64,000 nt of DNA from Pseudomonas poae (GCA_028869255.1 CP110972.1:2485001-2549000); one strand, 5' to 3'. Counted from the first letter of the stretch, positions 34,901 to 45,665 are shown. The notes: a model not told the origin generated them from the sequence alone. A program made the numbers and translations.

Positions 34901-36370
34901 TCAGGCATGCAGCGCCGTGGCGGCCGGCAGCAACCCCTGGAACCTGGCATGGCGCGCCATCAGCCCCGGGTGCTGCGCAGGGTCAGGCAGGTACCGCGTC
35001 TTGACCGGCATCCCCGCCGCCAACAACTCGCCGCCCTGCCCGATCGCCAGCAACCCCAGCTTCGCCGCGCCGATGCAGGCGCTCAATTCGCTGCCGTGCA
35101 AGGTGAAGATTTCCCGCTGCAGGATATTCGCCAGCAACTGCGCCCAGTACGTGCTGCGTGCACCGCCGCCCACCAGGGCACAGGACGTCACGTCGGCACC
35201 GGTCGATTGCACGGCACGTAACGCGTCGAGCAAACCAAAACCCACGCCTTCCATCACCGCATAACCAAGCATGGCCGGGGTGCAGTCATGGCCCAGGCTC
35301 ATAAAACCTGCGCGCAGCAACGGATCGTTATGCGGCGTGCGCTCACCTGCCAAGTACGGCAGAAACAGCGGCGTATCCAACGGCACCGGCTGGCCCATGG
35401 GCAATTGCGCCTGTACCTGATCCAACAGCGTCTGTTCATCCACCGTGCCGGTCAGGCGCGTTACCCAACGCAGGCAACTGGCGCCGGCCAACATGGCACC
35501 CATGGTGTACCAGCGGTTGGGTAGCGCGTGGCAGAAGCTGTGCACCGCACTGGCAGGGTTACCGGCGGCGTGATCGGTAATCGCGACAATCGCCGCACTG
35601 GTGCCCAGGGTGATAAAGCCATCACCGGCGTTGACGGCGCCAATGCCGACGGCCGCCACCGGGTTGTCGCCGCCGCCACCGGCAATCACCACCTCAGATG
35701 ACAAGCCCAGACGTGCCGCAACGTTCGCAGTCAACACCGCACTCGCCGCGCCACCCTCCACCAGCCGGGGCATCTGCCGTAGCTCAAGGCCGGTGGCGTG
35801 CAGCATGGGGCTGAACCATTCACGCTGCGCCACATCCAGCCATAACGTACCGGCAGCATCCGACATTTCGCTGATACGTTCGCCGCTCAAGCACAAACGC
35901 AGGTAGTCCTTGGGCGACAGCACGCAGTCAATCGCCTTGAACACCTCGGGTTCGTGGCGTTGCAGCCACAGCAGTTTCGGCGCGGTCAGCCCGGCCATCG
36001 GCAGACTGCCGGTGACCTCGGCAAATCCCACCCCCAGGGTTTCTGCCTCGGCGATGGCCCGCGAGTCGTCCCACAGCATCGCCGGGTACAACACGCGGTC
36101 GTCATCCCCCAGCACCACCGCGCCGTGCATCTGACCCGACAGGCCAATACACGCCACGCGGGCATAGGCTTCATGGGCACGCAGTTGGTCGAGCGCCTGC
36201 AGGCACGCCTGCCACCAATCCTGCGGCGCCTGTTCGGACCAGCCGCTGTGACGCCGTGACACGCTCAAACGCACGCCGGCATGGGCCAGCACGGCGCCGT
36301 CGGCGTCCATCAGGATCGCCTTGAGTTCTGAAGTGCCGAGGTCTATGCCGAGAGAAACAGGGTTGTTCAT
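34901..36370 (-). CDS. xylB: Xylulokinase
   Basis: From ATG 36370 the product is 489 aa, a FGGY carbohydrate kinase: SLGIDLGTSELKAILMD phosphate-1 motif at the N-terminus, IGLSGQMHGAVV sugar-binding segment, GGGGDNPVAAVGIG, and the C-terminal CALVGGGARSTYWAQLLANI adenosine motif. The SGQMHG sequence is typical of D-xylulokinase. It phosphorylates D-xylulose to xylulose 5-phosphate for the pentose phosphate pathway. It is last in the operon after ABC importer and LacI genes. No isomerase or polyol dehydrogenase is in the window, so the precursor sugar is uncertain. Confidence 0.88.
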   Translation of the reverse strand: MNNPVSLGIDLGTSELKAILMDADGAVLAHAGVRLSVSRRHSGWSEQAPQDWWQACLQALDQLRAHEAYARVACIGLSGQMHGAVVLGDDDRVLYPAMLWDDSRAIAEAETLGVGFAEVTGSLPMAGLTAPKLLWLQRHEPEVFKAIDCVLSPKDYLRLCLSGERISEMSDAAGTLWLDVAQREWFSPMLHATGLELRQMPRLVEGGAASAVLTANVAARLGLSSEVVIAGGGGDNPVAAVGIGAVNAGDGFITLGTSAAIVAITDHAAGNPASAVHSFCHALPNRWYTMGAMLAGASCLRWVTRLTGTVDEQTLLDQVQAQLPMGQPVPLDTPLFLPYLAGERTPHNDPLLRAGFMSLGHDCTPAMLGYAVMEGVGFGLLDALRAVQSTGADVTSCALVGGGARSTYWAQLLANILQREIFTLHGSELSACIGAAKLGLLAIGQGGELLAAGMPVKTRYLPDPAQHPGLMARHARFQGLLPAATALHA

Positions 36371-36377
36371 ACGCGGG

Positions 36378-37379
36378 TCATTCCAATCCAGTACAGCCAC
36401 ATGAATTACGCCGTTGCAGGGTCGGGGCCAGGCGCACGCTTTGGGGCGGTGCATCGGGCGAGGCCATGCGTTGCAACAACATATGCACCGCCCGAGCGCC
36501 CAGTTGCTTGACGGGCTGGGCAATCAAAGTCAGGCGCGGCACAAAAAAATCCGCCCAGTCAAAATCGTCAAAACCCACCAGCGCCATCTGCTGCGGTACC
36601 TCGATATGCGCGTCACGCAGGGCGTGCATGGCGCCGAGGGTCATCAGGTTATTGCCGGCCATGATCGCGGTGGGCGGTTCGCGCAAGGCCAGCAATTGCG
36701 CCGTGGCCTCTCGCGCCGGCGCGGTGTCCGAGCCGCCGTTGACCACCAACTGCGGATCAAACCCCAGCCCTGCCGCTTGCAGCGCCGCCCGGTAGCCGGC
36801 CACTCGCTCGTCCGTGGTACTGAACCCTTCACGCCCGGCGATAAAGCCGATACGCCTGTGCCCATGGGCTATCAAGTGGGCAATCAGCGCCTGCGTGGGC
36901 TGGGCATTGTCCACGCCGACCTGATCAAACTGCTCGCTCATCATTCGGTCCACCAGCACCGCCGGAATCTCGTTGGCCCGCAGATACTCCAGAGCCCTGG
37001 AACCGTTCGACGGCGCCAGCAAAATCCCGTCGACACGCCGGTGATGCAGCGCGGTAACCACCCGCAATTCCTGCTCCGGGTCATCGTGGGTGTCGACAAA
37101 CAGCATCATGTAGCCGTGCTTGGCGCACTCGGTTTCAATCGCGTGCACCGTCTCGCTGAAGTAATGGTTGGACAGCGCCGAAATCGCCACGCCAATCGTG
37201 CTGGTACTGGAGCGGGCCAACGAGCGCGCCAGGGTGTTGGGGATGTAACCCAGTTCCTGGATCGCCCGCTGAACCGCCTGCACCGTGGCCGCGCTGACCT
37301 TGCGCGTACCGTTCAACACGTGAGACACGGTGGACGACGACACACCTGCCCTGCTTGCCACGTCATCCATCGTCACCAC
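36378..37379 (-). CDS. LacI-family transcriptional regulator
   Basis: This 333-aa repressor has the N-terminal helix-turn-helix TMDDVASRAGVSSSTVSHVL and hinge IPNTLARSLARSST, then a periplasmic-binding-like sugar domain. The GTG at 37379 follows GAGGGGA; ATG 37370 is also possible. It is encoded within the importer operon, between binding protein and kinase. The perfect palindrome at 40930-40945 upstream of the operon is its probable operator, so it would repress its own operon until the sugar or its derivative binds. Confidence 0.88.
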   Translation of the reverse strand: MVTMDDVASRAGVSSSTVSHVLNGTRKVSAATVQAVQRAIQELGYIPNTLARSLARSSTSTIGVAISALSNHYFSETVHAIETECAKHGYMMLFVDTHDDPEQELRVVTALHHRRVDGILLAPSNGSRALEYLRANEIPAVLVDRMMSEQFDQVGVDNAQPTQALIAHLIAHGHRRIGFIAGREGFSTTDERVAGYRAALQAAGLGFDPQLVVNGGSDTAPAREATAQLLALREPPTAIMAGNNLMTLGAMHALRDAHIEVPQQMALVGFDDFDWADFFVPRLTLIAQPVKQLGARAVHMLLQRMASPDAPPQSVRLAPTLQRRNSCGCTGLE

Positions 37380-37392
37380 GGCGCGGTTCCCC

Positions 37393-38325
37393 TCAGTGTT
37401 TACTCGACCAGCCGCTGTACGTAGCGACGTTGTCGCGGGTGATCAGTTTTGGCGTGAGCAGGGTCACCGCTTCGGCCGGGGCCTTGTCATTCAGAAGGTC
37501 ATTACCCACATTCACTGCCGTCTGGGCCATGGCCCATGGGTCCTGGCTGGCCGACGCCTGGATCTGCGTGTCGGTCTTCAACGCGTTCTCGATATCCGGC
37601 GCGCCGTCCACCGAGGTAATGATGATGCCACTGCGCTTGAGTTGCTTGGCCGCCAGGTCACTGCCGATGGCTTGCGGGTCGTTGATCGCGAACAGGCCGT
37701 CGATTTTCGGGAAGCGCGTGAGGTAACCCTGCATGGCATTCAAGCCGCCTTCGCGGGAGCCTTTGGCATCCTGGTCATCGGACAACACCTTGATCTCAGG
37801 CGCCGCAGCCAGCGCGGCCTTGCAACCTTTGACGCGGTCGGTCACGGCGGTGACTTGCGGGCCATTCTGGATAATCACATTGCCCTTGCCCGAGAGCTTG
37901 TCCACCAGGTATTGGCAGGCCAGCTTGCCGGCTTCGACGTTGTCGGTCTGCACGGTGGCGTTCACGCCTTTGGCGTCCACATCCACCGCCACCACGACGA
38001 CCCCGGCGTCCCGCGCTTTCTTGATCGCCGACGCCATGGCCGAAGGGTCCACGGCGTTGATCAGGATCAGGTCGACCTTGGACGAGATAAAGTTGTCGAT
38101 CTGCGAAAACTGCTTGCTCAGGTCATAGTCGGCCGACACCGACGTGACTTTGACGTTGGGGTTCAACTCCTTGGCCCGCGCCGTGGCGCCATCGGCCAGG
38201 GTGACGAAATACGGGTTGCCGAGCGAGCCCATGCTGATGCCCAGGGCCTTGAGTTCTCGGGCTTCGACGGCTTGGGACATCAGGGCAGCCAAGGCAACGA
38301 CGGGAAACATGCGTTTGAGGTTCAT
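37393..38325 (-). CDS. Periplasmic sugar-binding protein of a ribose-type ABC importer
   Basis: From ATG 38325 the product is 310 aa with a signal peptide (MNLKRMFPVVALAALMSQAVEA). The mature protein is a family-2 periplasmic sugar-binding protein: LGISMGSLGNPYFVTLADG, LILINAVDPSAMASAI and LFAINDPQAIGSDLAAKQ. It delivers a pentose or sugar alcohol to the adjacent permease. The specific ligand cannot be read from the sequence; xylulokinase downstream favours a xylulose-yielding substrate such as xylitol or arabitol. Confidence 0.85.
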   Translation of the reverse strand: MNLKRMFPVVALAALMSQAVEARELKALGISMGSLGNPYFVTLADGATARAKELNPNVKVTSVSADYDLSKQFSQIDNFISSKVDLILINAVDPSAMASAIKKARDAGVVVVAVDVDAKGVNATVQTDNVEAGKLACQYLVDKLSGKGNVIIQNGPQVTAVTDRVKGCKAALAAAPEIKVLSDDQDAKGSREGGLNAMQGYLTRFPKIDGLFAINDPQAIGSDLAAKQLKRSGIIITSVDGAPDIENALKTDTQIQASASQDPWAMAQTAVNVGNDLLNDKAPAEAVTLLTPKLITRDNVATYSGWSSKH

Positions 38326-38359
38326 GCGGTGCTCTCTTGTGATTGTTATGGGGGTGAAA

Positions 38360-39337
38360 TCAGGTCCGTGCACCGGACTGGCGATAGCGATCCAGCGCAA
38401 CCGCGCCGATGATCACGATGCCCTTGATGATGTATTGCCAGATATCCGACACCCCCAGCAGCACCAGGCCATTGGTGAGTACCGCGATAATCAGTGCGCC
38501 GATCAGCGTGCCGCCGATGGTGCCGACGCCGCCGGTAAAACTGGTGCCGCCCAGGATCACCGCCGCAATCGCATCCAGCTCGTAGGATTGGCCCAGTTGC
38601 AGGCCGTTGGCGGCGAACAGGCGCGAGGCGCTCATCACCGCGCCGAGCCCGGCCAACGCACCGGACATGGCGTAGACGAACAGCAGCACCTTCCACACCT
38701 TGATCCCCGACAAACGCGCCGCTTCCGGGTTGCCGCCCACCGAGTAGATCTGCACGCCCATCACCGTACGGCGCAGGATGAACCACGACAGCGCCACCAC
38801 CGCCACGGCAATCACCACCAGCCAGGGCACGCCGAGAATCGAGTCATTGCCGATAAAGGCAAACGGCAGGTCGGGGTTGAACACGGTTTTGTCATCCGCC
38901 AACAAGCGCGCCAGACCGCGCATGGCCGTCAGCGCACCCAGGGTGACGATAAACGGCGGCAGGCGCATGAATGCGATCAGCCCGCCGTTGACCAGGCCCA
39001 GCAACAGGCCGAAGCCGACACCGGCGGCAATTCCGAACATGCCGAACTGCGGCGACATCGACGCCTGCAGCGCCACCACCGCCGAGGCCGCGAGGATCGC
39101 GCCCACCGACAGGTCGATCCCGGCCGTCAGAATCACAAACGTCATCCCGGCCGCCAGCACCACGTTGACCGAGGCCTGCTGCGTGATGATCGACAGGTTC
39201 TGCATCGTCAGGAAGTTTTCGCTGGCCAGGGCAAAGCCCACCAGCAACAAGACCAGCACCGGCAGCATGCCGACCGTGCGCATCAGTTCGCGAACACGTT
39301 CCGCTTTGCCTGTTGTTGCAATCATTGAATCAGCCAT
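38360..39337 (-). CDS. Permease of a ribose-type sugar ABC importer
   Basis: From ATG 39337 ([10 protein letters not shown]) the product is 325 aa with 8-10 hydrophobic helices of the RbsC/AraH family, including [20 protein letters not shown] and [20 protein letters not shown], the conserved coupling and export regions. It forms the membrane channel with the neighbouring ATPase. The start overlaps the ATPase stop by 8 bp. A longer frame to 39439 lies inside the ATPase gene and is not used. Confidence 0.87.
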   Translation of the reverse strand: MADSMIATTGKAERVRELMRTVGMLPVLVLLLVGFALASENFLTMQNLSIITQQASVNVVLAAGMTFVILTAGIDLSVGAILAASAVVALQASMSPQFGMFGIAAGVGFGLLLGLVNGGLIAFMRLPPFIVTLGALTAMRGLARLLADDKTVFNPDLPFAFIGNDSILGVPWLVVIAVAVVALSWFILRRTVMGVQIYSVGGNPEAARLSGIKVWKVLLFVYAMSGALAGLGAVMSASRLFAANGLQLGQSYELDAIAAVILGGTSFTGGVGTIGGTLIGALIIAVLTNGLVLLGVSDIWQYIIKGIVIIGAVALDRYRQSGART

Positions 39338-40862
39338 GGGCAACCACCTGATCGCCACCGGTGGCGAGGTCAATAATACGTTCCTGGGAAATGACGTGGC
39401 CGGAAGCCCCGCCGACTTCGGCCACCAACTGGCCTTCACGCATGATCAGCACCCGGTCGCAGGTGCCGATGATTTCCGGCAATTCGCTGGAGATCACCAC
39501 GATGCCCACTCCGGCCTGGGCCAGTTGATTGATGATGCGGTAGATTTCGGATTTGGAACCGATGTCCACCCCGCGCGTGGGTTCGTCGAGGATCAGCACA
39601 TGTGGCTTGACCTCCAGCAGGCGCGCCAACAAGACCTTCTGCTGGTTGCCACCGGATAACGAGCCCACGCTGACCTTGCCCGAGGCCACGCGAATCGACA
39701 GCGACTTGATCGCGTCATTCGAGCGTTGCGCGCCATGGCTGCGATCCAGCACCCCGCCCGCATGCGCATCCGGCACGCAGGCGCAGACGTTGATGTTGTC
39801 GGCCACGCTCATGTCCAGGAACAGCCCCTGGGCCTTGCGGTCCTCGGTGAGGTACACCACGCCTGCGCGAATCGCATCCGCCGGGTTGCGCAGTTGGGTG
39901 ACGGTCTTGCCCACCACTTCCAGGGTTCCGGAAGTGCGCGGGTCGGCGGCAAAGATCAGTCGCGCAAGTTCCGTGCGCCCTGCCCCCACCAGCCCGGCAA
40001 TGCCCAGCACTTCACCGGCATGCAGTTCGAAACTGCAATGGCGCACGCGCTTGCCGTCGGCCATGTCACGTACACGCATCACCACGTTGCCGGGGTTATA
40101 CGCCGCGTGTTCCTTCTTGTAGAAACCGGACAGGTCGCGGCCCACCATCATTTTCACCAGCACTTCGGCTGACAGTGCGTCGCGGGTCAGCTCGCCGATG
40201 TACTGGCCGTCGCGCAGCACCGACACCCGGTCCGACAGCTCGTAGATCTCGGCCATGCGGTGGCTGATATAGATAATCGCCAGGCCCTGGCTGCGCAGCT
40301 GTTTGATCAGCGCAAACAGGCGGTCGGTCTCGCGGGACGACAATGGCGTGGTGGGTTCGTCCATCACCAGGATCCTGGCGTGGCCATGCAGCGCCCGGGC
40401 GATTTCCACCAACTGGCGCTCGGCAATCGACAGGCTGCTGACGGGCGTGGCCGCTGTGAACTCGGCGCCCAGGCGCTGCAACACCTCGCTGCAGCCGGCC
40501 TGCATGCCCTTGCGGTCGATCGTCCAGCCTCGGCGCAGTTCGCGGCCCAGGTAGATGTTCTCGGCCACGCTCAGGTTCGGGCACAGGCTCAGTTCCTGAT
40601 AGATCACGGCGATGCCGAGGGCTTTGGCGGTGGCAGGCGTGAAGCTGGTGACGGGCTGGCCGGCAATGCGGATTTCGCCACCGGGGTCGGCCTGGTAGGC
40701 GCCGGAGAGGATTTTCATCAAGGTGGATTTGCCGGCGCCGTTCTCCCCCATCAAGGCGTGGATTTCGCCGGGGTAGACCTTCAGGCCAACTGATTTGAGC
40801 ACGCGCAGACCGTTGAAGGTCTTGCTGATGCCCTGCATCTCAAGCAAGGGTTCAAGGCTCAT
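39330..40862 (-). CDS. Duplicated ATPase of a ribose-type sugar ABC importer
   Basis: This 510-aa protein has two ABC domains, as in RbsA/XylG. The first has Walker [10 protein letters not shown] and Walker [13 protein letters not shown]. The second has an altered P-loop ([16 protein letters not shown]), signature [14 protein letters not shown] and Walker [13 protein letters not shown]. Degeneration of the second P-loop is normal for the family. It is the first gene of the operon, with AGGAGC before ATG 40862 and the candidate LacI operator about 70 bp upstream. Confidence 0.88.
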   Translation of the reverse strand: MSLEPLLEMQGISKTFNGLRVLKSVGLKVYPGEIHALMGENGAGKSTLMKILSGAYQADPGGEIRIAGQPVTSFTPATAKALGIAVIYQELSLCPNLSVAENIYLGRELRRGWTIDRKGMQAGCSEVLQRLGAEFTAATPVSSLSIAERQLVEIARALHGHARILVMDEPTTPLSSRETDRLFALIKQLRSQGLAIIYISHRMAEIYELSDRVSVLRDGQYIGELTRDALSAEVLVKMMVGRDLSGFYKKEHAAYNPGNVVMRVRDMADGKRVRHCSFELHAGEVLGIAGLVGAGRTELARLIFAADPRTSGTLEVVGKTVTQLRNPADAIRAGVVYLTEDRKAQGLFLDMSVADNINVCACVPDAHAGGVLDRSHGAQRSNDAIKSLSIRVASGKVSVGSLSGGNQQKVLLARLLEVKPHVLILDEPTRGVDIGSKSEIYRIINQLAQAGVGIVVISSELPEIIGTCDRVLIMREGQLVAEVGGASGHVISQERIIDLATGGDQVVAHG

Positions 40863-40929
40863 GAATGAGCTCCTGCGTTTATTATTTTTGTAGTCGAGTG
40901 CCGCTGACTCTAGTCAGATACATTTGCTT

Positions 40930-40945
40930 ACGCAAGCGCTTGCGT
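40930..40945. promoter_or_regulatory. Perfect 16-bp palindrome, probable LacI-family operator
   Basis: ACGCAAGCGCTTGCGT is a perfect palindrome with a central CpG-containing GCGC core, the form typical of LacI/GalR-family operators. It lies 68-83 bp before the start of the importer ATPase gene, so it probably overlaps the promoter controlled by the LacI-type protein at 36378-37379. Confidence 0.75.
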
Positions 40946-41166
40946 TGGCCATTTATCGTTTGGTGAAACGTTTAATCATGGCGATTTGCCAGAAAACCGC
41001 CTGAACCATTCAATTGAAGGGCAAAGTTCAACGGGTGGTGGTTTTCCACCATCAAAACGCCATAATCTCTGCTATTGTCCAAAGACTTCATCTCCTCCTC
41101 ATCGCCTCCATGGGATCTTCTGTGAGCATGCTCTGCGCCCTCGTCGCTTGACGGTGGCGGGCCTGA

Positions 41167-42537
41167 ATGTCACGGAACGCCCTTGCGATGGATAAAAACC
41201 CAACCCTGAATCCGCCCGAAGCCCAATCGCGCGCCGAAAAAATCGTCGAATTCAAACGCCAGAAAACCCTGCTCAAGACCGGCGCCCTGCAAGACGCGAT
41301 TTTCAACAGCGCCTACTTCTCCAGCATCGCCACCGACGAAAAAGGCGTGATCCAGATCTTCAATGTCGGCGCTGAACGCATGCTCGGGTATGCCGCCGAC
41401 GATGTACTGAACCGTATTACCCCCGCCGATATTTCCGACCCCGCCGAACTCATCACCCGCGCCGCCGCCCTCAGCCTGGAACTCGACACGCCGATCAACC
41501 CGGGGTTCGAAGCCCTGGTGTTCAAGGCTTCGCGTGGCATCGAGGATATTTACGAGCTGACCTATATCCGCAAGGACGGCAGCCGCCTCTCGGCCATGGT
41601 CTCGGTGACCGCCCTGCGCAACCGCCACGACACCATCATCGGCTACCTGCTGATCGGCACCGACAACACCGCCCGCAAACAGGAAGAAGCCGAGCGCAAA
41701 GGCTTTGAGCGCGCACTGGAAGAAAAGAATCTGGAGCTGGAACACGCCAGCCACATGAAGTCCGAATTCCTCGCCACCATGTCCCACGAACTGCGCACCC
41801 CGCTGAATGCGGTGATCGGCTTCTCGGAAGCCTTGAAAGACGGCCTGGTTGGCGACATGAGTGAGGTGCAGCGCGAGTACATCGGCGATATCTTCACCAG
41901 CGGCCAGCACTTGCTGTCGCTGATCAATGACATCCTCGACCTGTCCAAGGTCGAGGCCGGGATGATGGACCTGGAGCTGGAGGCCGTAGAGCTGGCGGGC
42001 CTGTTGGCCAACAGCCTGTTGATCGTGCGCGAAAAAGCCGCGTTGCAACGCATCCAATTGAAGCTGGAAAGCCAGGACGATTTCGGCGTCCTCGAACTGG
42101 ACCTCCGCAAGACCAAGCAGATCATCTACAACCTGCTGGCCAACGCGGTGAAGTTCAGCGAACACGGCGCCTCCGTGACCCTGGCGGTGCGTCGCGTGCC
42201 TCGCGAGCAGGTCGGGCAGATCCCCGGCGACTGGCCGCAGCACAGCTTTGCACTGCAGCCGAGTGCCCATCGGCAGTTTCTTGAACTGAGTGTGAGCGAC
42301 AGCGGCATCGGGATCGCCGAGGACGACATGGGCAAACTGTTCAAGGCGTTCAGCCAGATCGACAGCAGCCTGGCGCGCAAATTCGAAGGCACCGGCCTGG
42401 GGCTGGCGATGGTCAAGCAACTGACCGATCTGCATGGTGGCAGCGTCGCCGTAGCCAGTCGCGAAGGCTTGGGTGCGCGCTTTGTGGTGTGGCTGCCGTT
42501 GCATCTCGCGCCGGAGGGCACATGGCCGAAATCCTGA
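41167..42537 (+). CDS. Cytoplasmic PAS-domain sensor histidine kinase
   Basis: This 456-aa kinase has a PAS domain (~residues 40-170, with VGAERMLGYAADDVL), a short coiled coil, then the HisKA box FLATMSHELRTPLNAVIGF with the phospho-accepting His, N box IYNLLANAVKFSE, G1 VSDSGIGIAED and G2 GTGLGLAMVKQL. No transmembrane segment is visible. ATG 41188 is an alternative start. It overlaps the following receiver gene, and a receiver-EAL protein comes next, so the three probably form one phosphorelay affecting cyclic-di-GMP. Confidence 0.85.
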   Translation: MSRNALAMDKNPTLNPPEAQSRAEKIVEFKRQKTLLKTGALQDAIFNSAYFSSIATDEKGVIQIFNVGAERMLGYAADDVLNRITPADISDPAELITRAAALSLELDTPINPGFEALVFKASRGIEDIYELTYIRKDGSRLSAMVSVTALRNRHDTIIGYLLIGTDNTARKQEEAERKGFERALEEKNLELEHASHMKSEFLATMSHELRTPLNAVIGFSEALKDGLVGDMSEVQREYIGDIFTSGQHLLSLINDILDLSKVEAGMMDLELEAVELAGLLANSLLIVREKAALQRIQLKLESQDDFGVLELDLRKTKQIIYNLLANAVKFSEHGASVTLAVRRVPREQVGQIPGDWPQHSFALQPSAHRQFLELSVSDSGIGIAEDDMGKLFKAFSQIDSSLARKFEGTGLGLAMVKQLTDLHGGSVAVASREGLGARFVVWLPLHLAPEGTWPKS

Positions 42538-42905
42538 TTGTCGAAGACAACGAAGCCAATATGCGCCTGGCGCGCTTACTGCTGATGAACGCCGGGCATA
42601 CCGTGGTGTGGGCCGCCGATGCCGAGAGTGGCCTGACCCTGGCCCGGGAAAAACAGCCGGCGCTGATCCTGATGGATATCCAACTGCCCGGCATGGACGG
42701 CCTGGCCGCCACCTCGCTGCTCAAGCAAGACCCGCATACCGCGCATATCCCGGTCATTGCCTTGACCGCGATGGCCATGAAGGAAGACCGGGAAAAAACC
42801 CGGCTGGCCGGCTGCGATGCCTACGTCATCAAGCCGCTGCGCTACAAGGAGCTGTACCAGGTGATCGACAGCTTGCTGCAACAGAACATCAGCCCCCTCA
42901 TATGA
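42522..42905 (+). CDS. Single-domain response regulator
   Basis: This 127-aa stand-alone receiver domain has acidic pocket VEDNEAN, phospho-Asp in LILMDIQLPGMDG, Thr in IALTAMAM and Lys in YVIKPL. There is no output domain. The sequence is like the DivK/CheY class that shuttles phosphoryl groups between proteins. It starts inside the kinase gene with a 16-bp overlap and precedes the receiver-EAL gene by 9 bp. Confidence 0.87.
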   Translation: MAEILIVEDNEANMRLARLLLMNAGHTVVWAADAESGLTLAREKQPALILMDIQLPGMDGLAATSLLKQDPHTAHIPVIALTAMAMKEDREKTRLAGCDAYVIKPLRYKELYQVIDSLLQQNISPLI

Positions 42906-42914
42906 GTCCTCTCC

Positions 42915-44174
42915 ATGGCCAGCCAACCCGCAACATTGTTGATCGTTGACGACGAACCGCAGGTTCGCAAACTGTTGGAAACCCTGCTGCAACACGAGGG
43001 TTACCAGACCCTGACAGCGGGCAGCGGCGAGGAAGCCCTGCGGCTGGTGGCGCAACAGCCGCCGGACCTGATTCTGCTGGATATCATGATGCCGGGCATG
43101 GACGGCTACGAAGTGGCCAGCCAATTGAAGGGCAACGAAACCACGGCGGACATCCCGATCATCATGCTCTCGGCCCTCAGTGAGGCGAGTGCACGTGTCA
43201 GCGGGCTGGAAACCGGCGCCGAGGAATTCATCAGCAAGCCGGTGGAACGCGTGGAATTGTGGTTGCGCGTGCGCAACCTGCTGCGCCTCAAGGCTCGCGG
43301 CGATCAGCTGAAAAACCATAGCGTGATGCTGGAGCACCAACTGCAGCAGCAAACCACCGCGATGTCCGGCATGAGCGTGCATGACCTGGCGCGACAAGCC
43401 TTGGAAGATGACCTGCGCCGGGCGGTTGAGCGCGAAGAGTTTACCGTGCATTACCAACCCAAGGTCGAACTGGCCGGCGGCCAGGTTTGTGCGCTGGAAG
43501 CCTTGCTGCGCTGGGACCGCCCCGGCTACGGCGCGGTATCGCCGGCGGTGTTTGTGCCGATCCTGGAAAGCCTGGGGTTGATCGTCCCCGTGGGGCGCTG
43601 GGTGATCAATAACGTGTGCCAACAGATTGCCGCGTGGCAGCGCAGCGATATCGGTGCGGTTGAGGTGTCGGTGAACGTGTCGGGCCATCAATTGATCGAG
43701 GGTGATCTAATTGCCGATATCGGGCGCATCCTCACCCGCACCGGGGTCGCGCCCCACTGGCTGGAGGTCGAGCTGACCGAGGGTTCACTGATGGAAAACA
43801 CCCAGCACACCATCGCCAGCCTGCAACGGCTGCGGGCGATGGGGGTGAAGATCTCGATTGATGATTTTGGCACCGGCTACTCAAGCCTGGCCTACCTGCG
43901 GCGCTTCCCCATCGACACGTTGAAGATCGACATCGCGTTTATCCGCGAAGTCACCAGTAACCCCCAGGATGCCGCAATCACCCGCACCATTATCGAACTG
44001 GCCCACAGCCTGCAACTGCGGGTAGTGGCCGAAGGTGTAGAGACCCAGGCGCAATTGGCCTTCTTGAAGGACGCCGGCTGCGATCAGATCCAGGGCTACC
44101 TGTTCAGCCGACCGCTGCCGATGGCTGAGCTTGAGCGCCTGCTGCTGGAAAAGCGCGGGTTAGTGGGTGCGTGA
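42915..44174 (+). CDS. Receiver-EAL cyclic-di-GMP phosphodiesterase
   Basis: The 419-aa protein has an N-terminal receiver (VDDEPQVR, phospho-Asp in [13 protein letters not shown], Lys in FISKPVE) and a C-terminal EAL domain (~175-415). EAL residues for catalysis are present: [41 protein letters not shown] and [10 protein letters not shown]. It should hydrolyse c-di-GMP under control of phosphorylation. The gene follows its presumed kinase and stand-alone receiver. Activity is inferred from intact motifs. Confidence 0.88.
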   Translation: MASQPATLLIVDDEPQVRKLLETLLQHEGYQTLTAGSGEEALRLVAQQPPDLILLDIMMPGMDGYEVASQLKGNETTADIPIIMLSALSEASARVSGLETGAEEFISKPVERVELWLRVRNLLRLKARGDQLKNHSVMLEHQLQQQTTAMSGMSVHDLARQALEDDLRRAVEREEFTVHYQPKVELAGGQVCALEALLRWDRPGYGAVSPAVFVPILESLGLIVPVGRWVINNVCQQIAAWQRSDIGAVEVSVNVSGHQLIEGDLIADIGRILTRTGVAPHWLEVELTEGSLMENTQHTIASLQRLRAMGVKISIDDFGTGYSSLAYLRRFPIDTLKIDIAFIREVTSNPQDAAITRTIIELAHSLQLRVVAEGVETQAQLAFLKDAGCDQIQGYLFSRPLPMAELERLLLEKRGLVGA

Positions 44175-44312
44175 AATTTGCTTGCGCAGGCACTCGATCA
44201 AGCCGCGCTCAAGAGGCTTCAAACCCTCGGCTCACAGTTGATCGAATCACATTGAACCGGCACCCGGCCGCCATCCTCCAACCTGGATAGACCACGGCCC
44301 GGAACACACTCG

Positions 44313-45665
44313 ATGACTTTTATCCTATGGTTGGCCGTACTGGGCGCGGTATTGCTTACCCTTGCCCTCACCTCCTCCTACCTGCGCTGGATGCCGGTGA
44401 CCACCTCGGCGGTGTGCCTGTTGCTGGGCGTGGGCATTGGCCCGCTGGGCGTAGACCTGCTGCACCTGGACATCAAGGACTCGGCGCGCTGGATGGAGCA
44501 TCTCACCGAAGTCGCGGTGCTGTTTTCGCTGTTCGTCAGCGGGCTCAAGCTGCGTTTGCCGCTCAAGCACCGCACCTGGCGTATCGCGTTCGGCATGGCC
44601 GGGCCGGTGATGCTGCTGACGATCCTCGGCACCTGCCTGGCGCTGCACTACCTGTTTGAATTGTCGTGGGGCGTGTCGCTGCTGGTCGGCGCGATTCTGG
44701 CCCCGACCGACCCGGTGTTGGCTGGCCTGGTGCAGGTCAACAACGCCCAGGACTACGACGCGCTGCGCTTCGGGCTGTCGGGTGAGGCGGGCTTGAACGA
44801 TGGTACGGCTTTCCCGTTTGTGATTTTTGCGCTGCTGTTTATGCAGCACGGCGGGTTTGACGGCGACTGGCTGGGAGGCTGGGCGCTGAAAAATTTGCTG
44901 TGGGCGGTGCCAACCGGGCTGTTGGTCGGCTACTGGATGGGCCGGGGGATCGGCCGCATGACCCTATGGATGCGCATCACCAATGCTGACAGCACCTTAT
45001 CCCCCAACGATTACCTGACCCTGGCGCTGATCGCCCTGGCCTACGTCGTGGCGGAGGCGATGGGCGGCTATGGCTTTTTGTCGGTGTTCGCCGCCGGGCT
45101 GGGCTTGCGCCAGGCGGAGTTCCGGTCCACGGGGAATGCGCAGACCCCGTCGGAGCATTTGGCCTTGCCGGTGGTGGGCCATCTGGAGGTGGAGCCTGAG
45201 CGCGCGCTGCAAGGCGATGTCAGCGAACTGGCGGACACGCAGATCGCCGCCGGCGTGATGATGGGCGACATGTTGTCGTTCGGCAGCCTGGTGGAGCGTT
45301 CGATGGAGGTGTTTCTGGTGACGCTGCTGGGGATCGTGCTGATCAGCCATTGGGATTGGCGCGCCCTGCCGTTGGCGGCGCTGCTGTTCTGTGTGATTCG
45401 CCCGCTCAGCGTCTGTGCGATGCCTTGGGGCAGCCTGGTCGATCGCCAGCAACGCGGCTTGATGGGCTGGTTCGGGATTCGCGGGATCGGCAGTATTTAC
45501 TACCTGTTCTACGCGCTCAACCACGGGTTGAGCGGCACCAGCAGCGCGGTGGCGGTGAACCTGACCTTGTCGGTGATCGCCTTGAGCATCGTCGTTCATG
45601 GCCTCAGTACCCAGCCGATGCTGGCGTGGTATGAACGACGTGCCAAGGTGAAAGCTCAGTCCTGA
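44313..45665 (+). CDS. Cation:proton antiporter (CPA1/NhaP type)
   Basis: This 450-aa protein has about 12 membrane helices of the sodium/hydrogen exchanger family. LVGAILAPTDPVLAGLVQV contains the TD motif of the unwound helix, and FGLSGEAGLNDGTAFPFVIF contains the conserved carboxylates of the ion site. The C-terminal repeat includes GWFGIRGIGSIYYL. It exports Na+ or K+ in exchange for protons across the inner membrane. It has its own promoter region after a 138-bp gap. Its last 10 bp overlap a small gene on the other strand. Confidence 0.87.
   Translation: MTFILWLAVLGAVLLTLALTSSYLRWMPVTTSAVCLLLGVGIGPLGVDLLHLDIKDSARWMEHLTEVAVLFSLFVSGLKLRLPLKHRTWRIAFGMAGPVMLLTILGTCLALHYLFELSWGVSLLVGAILAPTDPVLAGLVQVNNAQDYDALRFGLSGEAGLNDGTAFPFVIFALLFMQHGGFDGDWLGGWALKNLLWAVPTGLLVGYWMGRGIGRMTLWMRITNADSTLSPNDYLTLALIALAYVVAEAMGGYGFLSVFAAGLGLRQAEFRSTGNAQTPSEHLALPVVGHLEVEPERALQGDVSELADTQIAAGVMMGDMLSFGSLVERSMEVFLVTLLGIVLISHWDWRALPLAALLFCVIRPLSVCAMPWGSLVDRQQRGLMGWFGIRGIGSIYYLFYALNHGLSGTSSAVAVNLTLSVIALSIVVHGLSTQPMLAWYERRAKVKAQS

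Noticed and set aside
41170..42504. 444-codon reverse frame opposite the PAS kinase
   Set aside because: Shadow of the kinase gene; His/Gln-rich translation typical of antisense frames.
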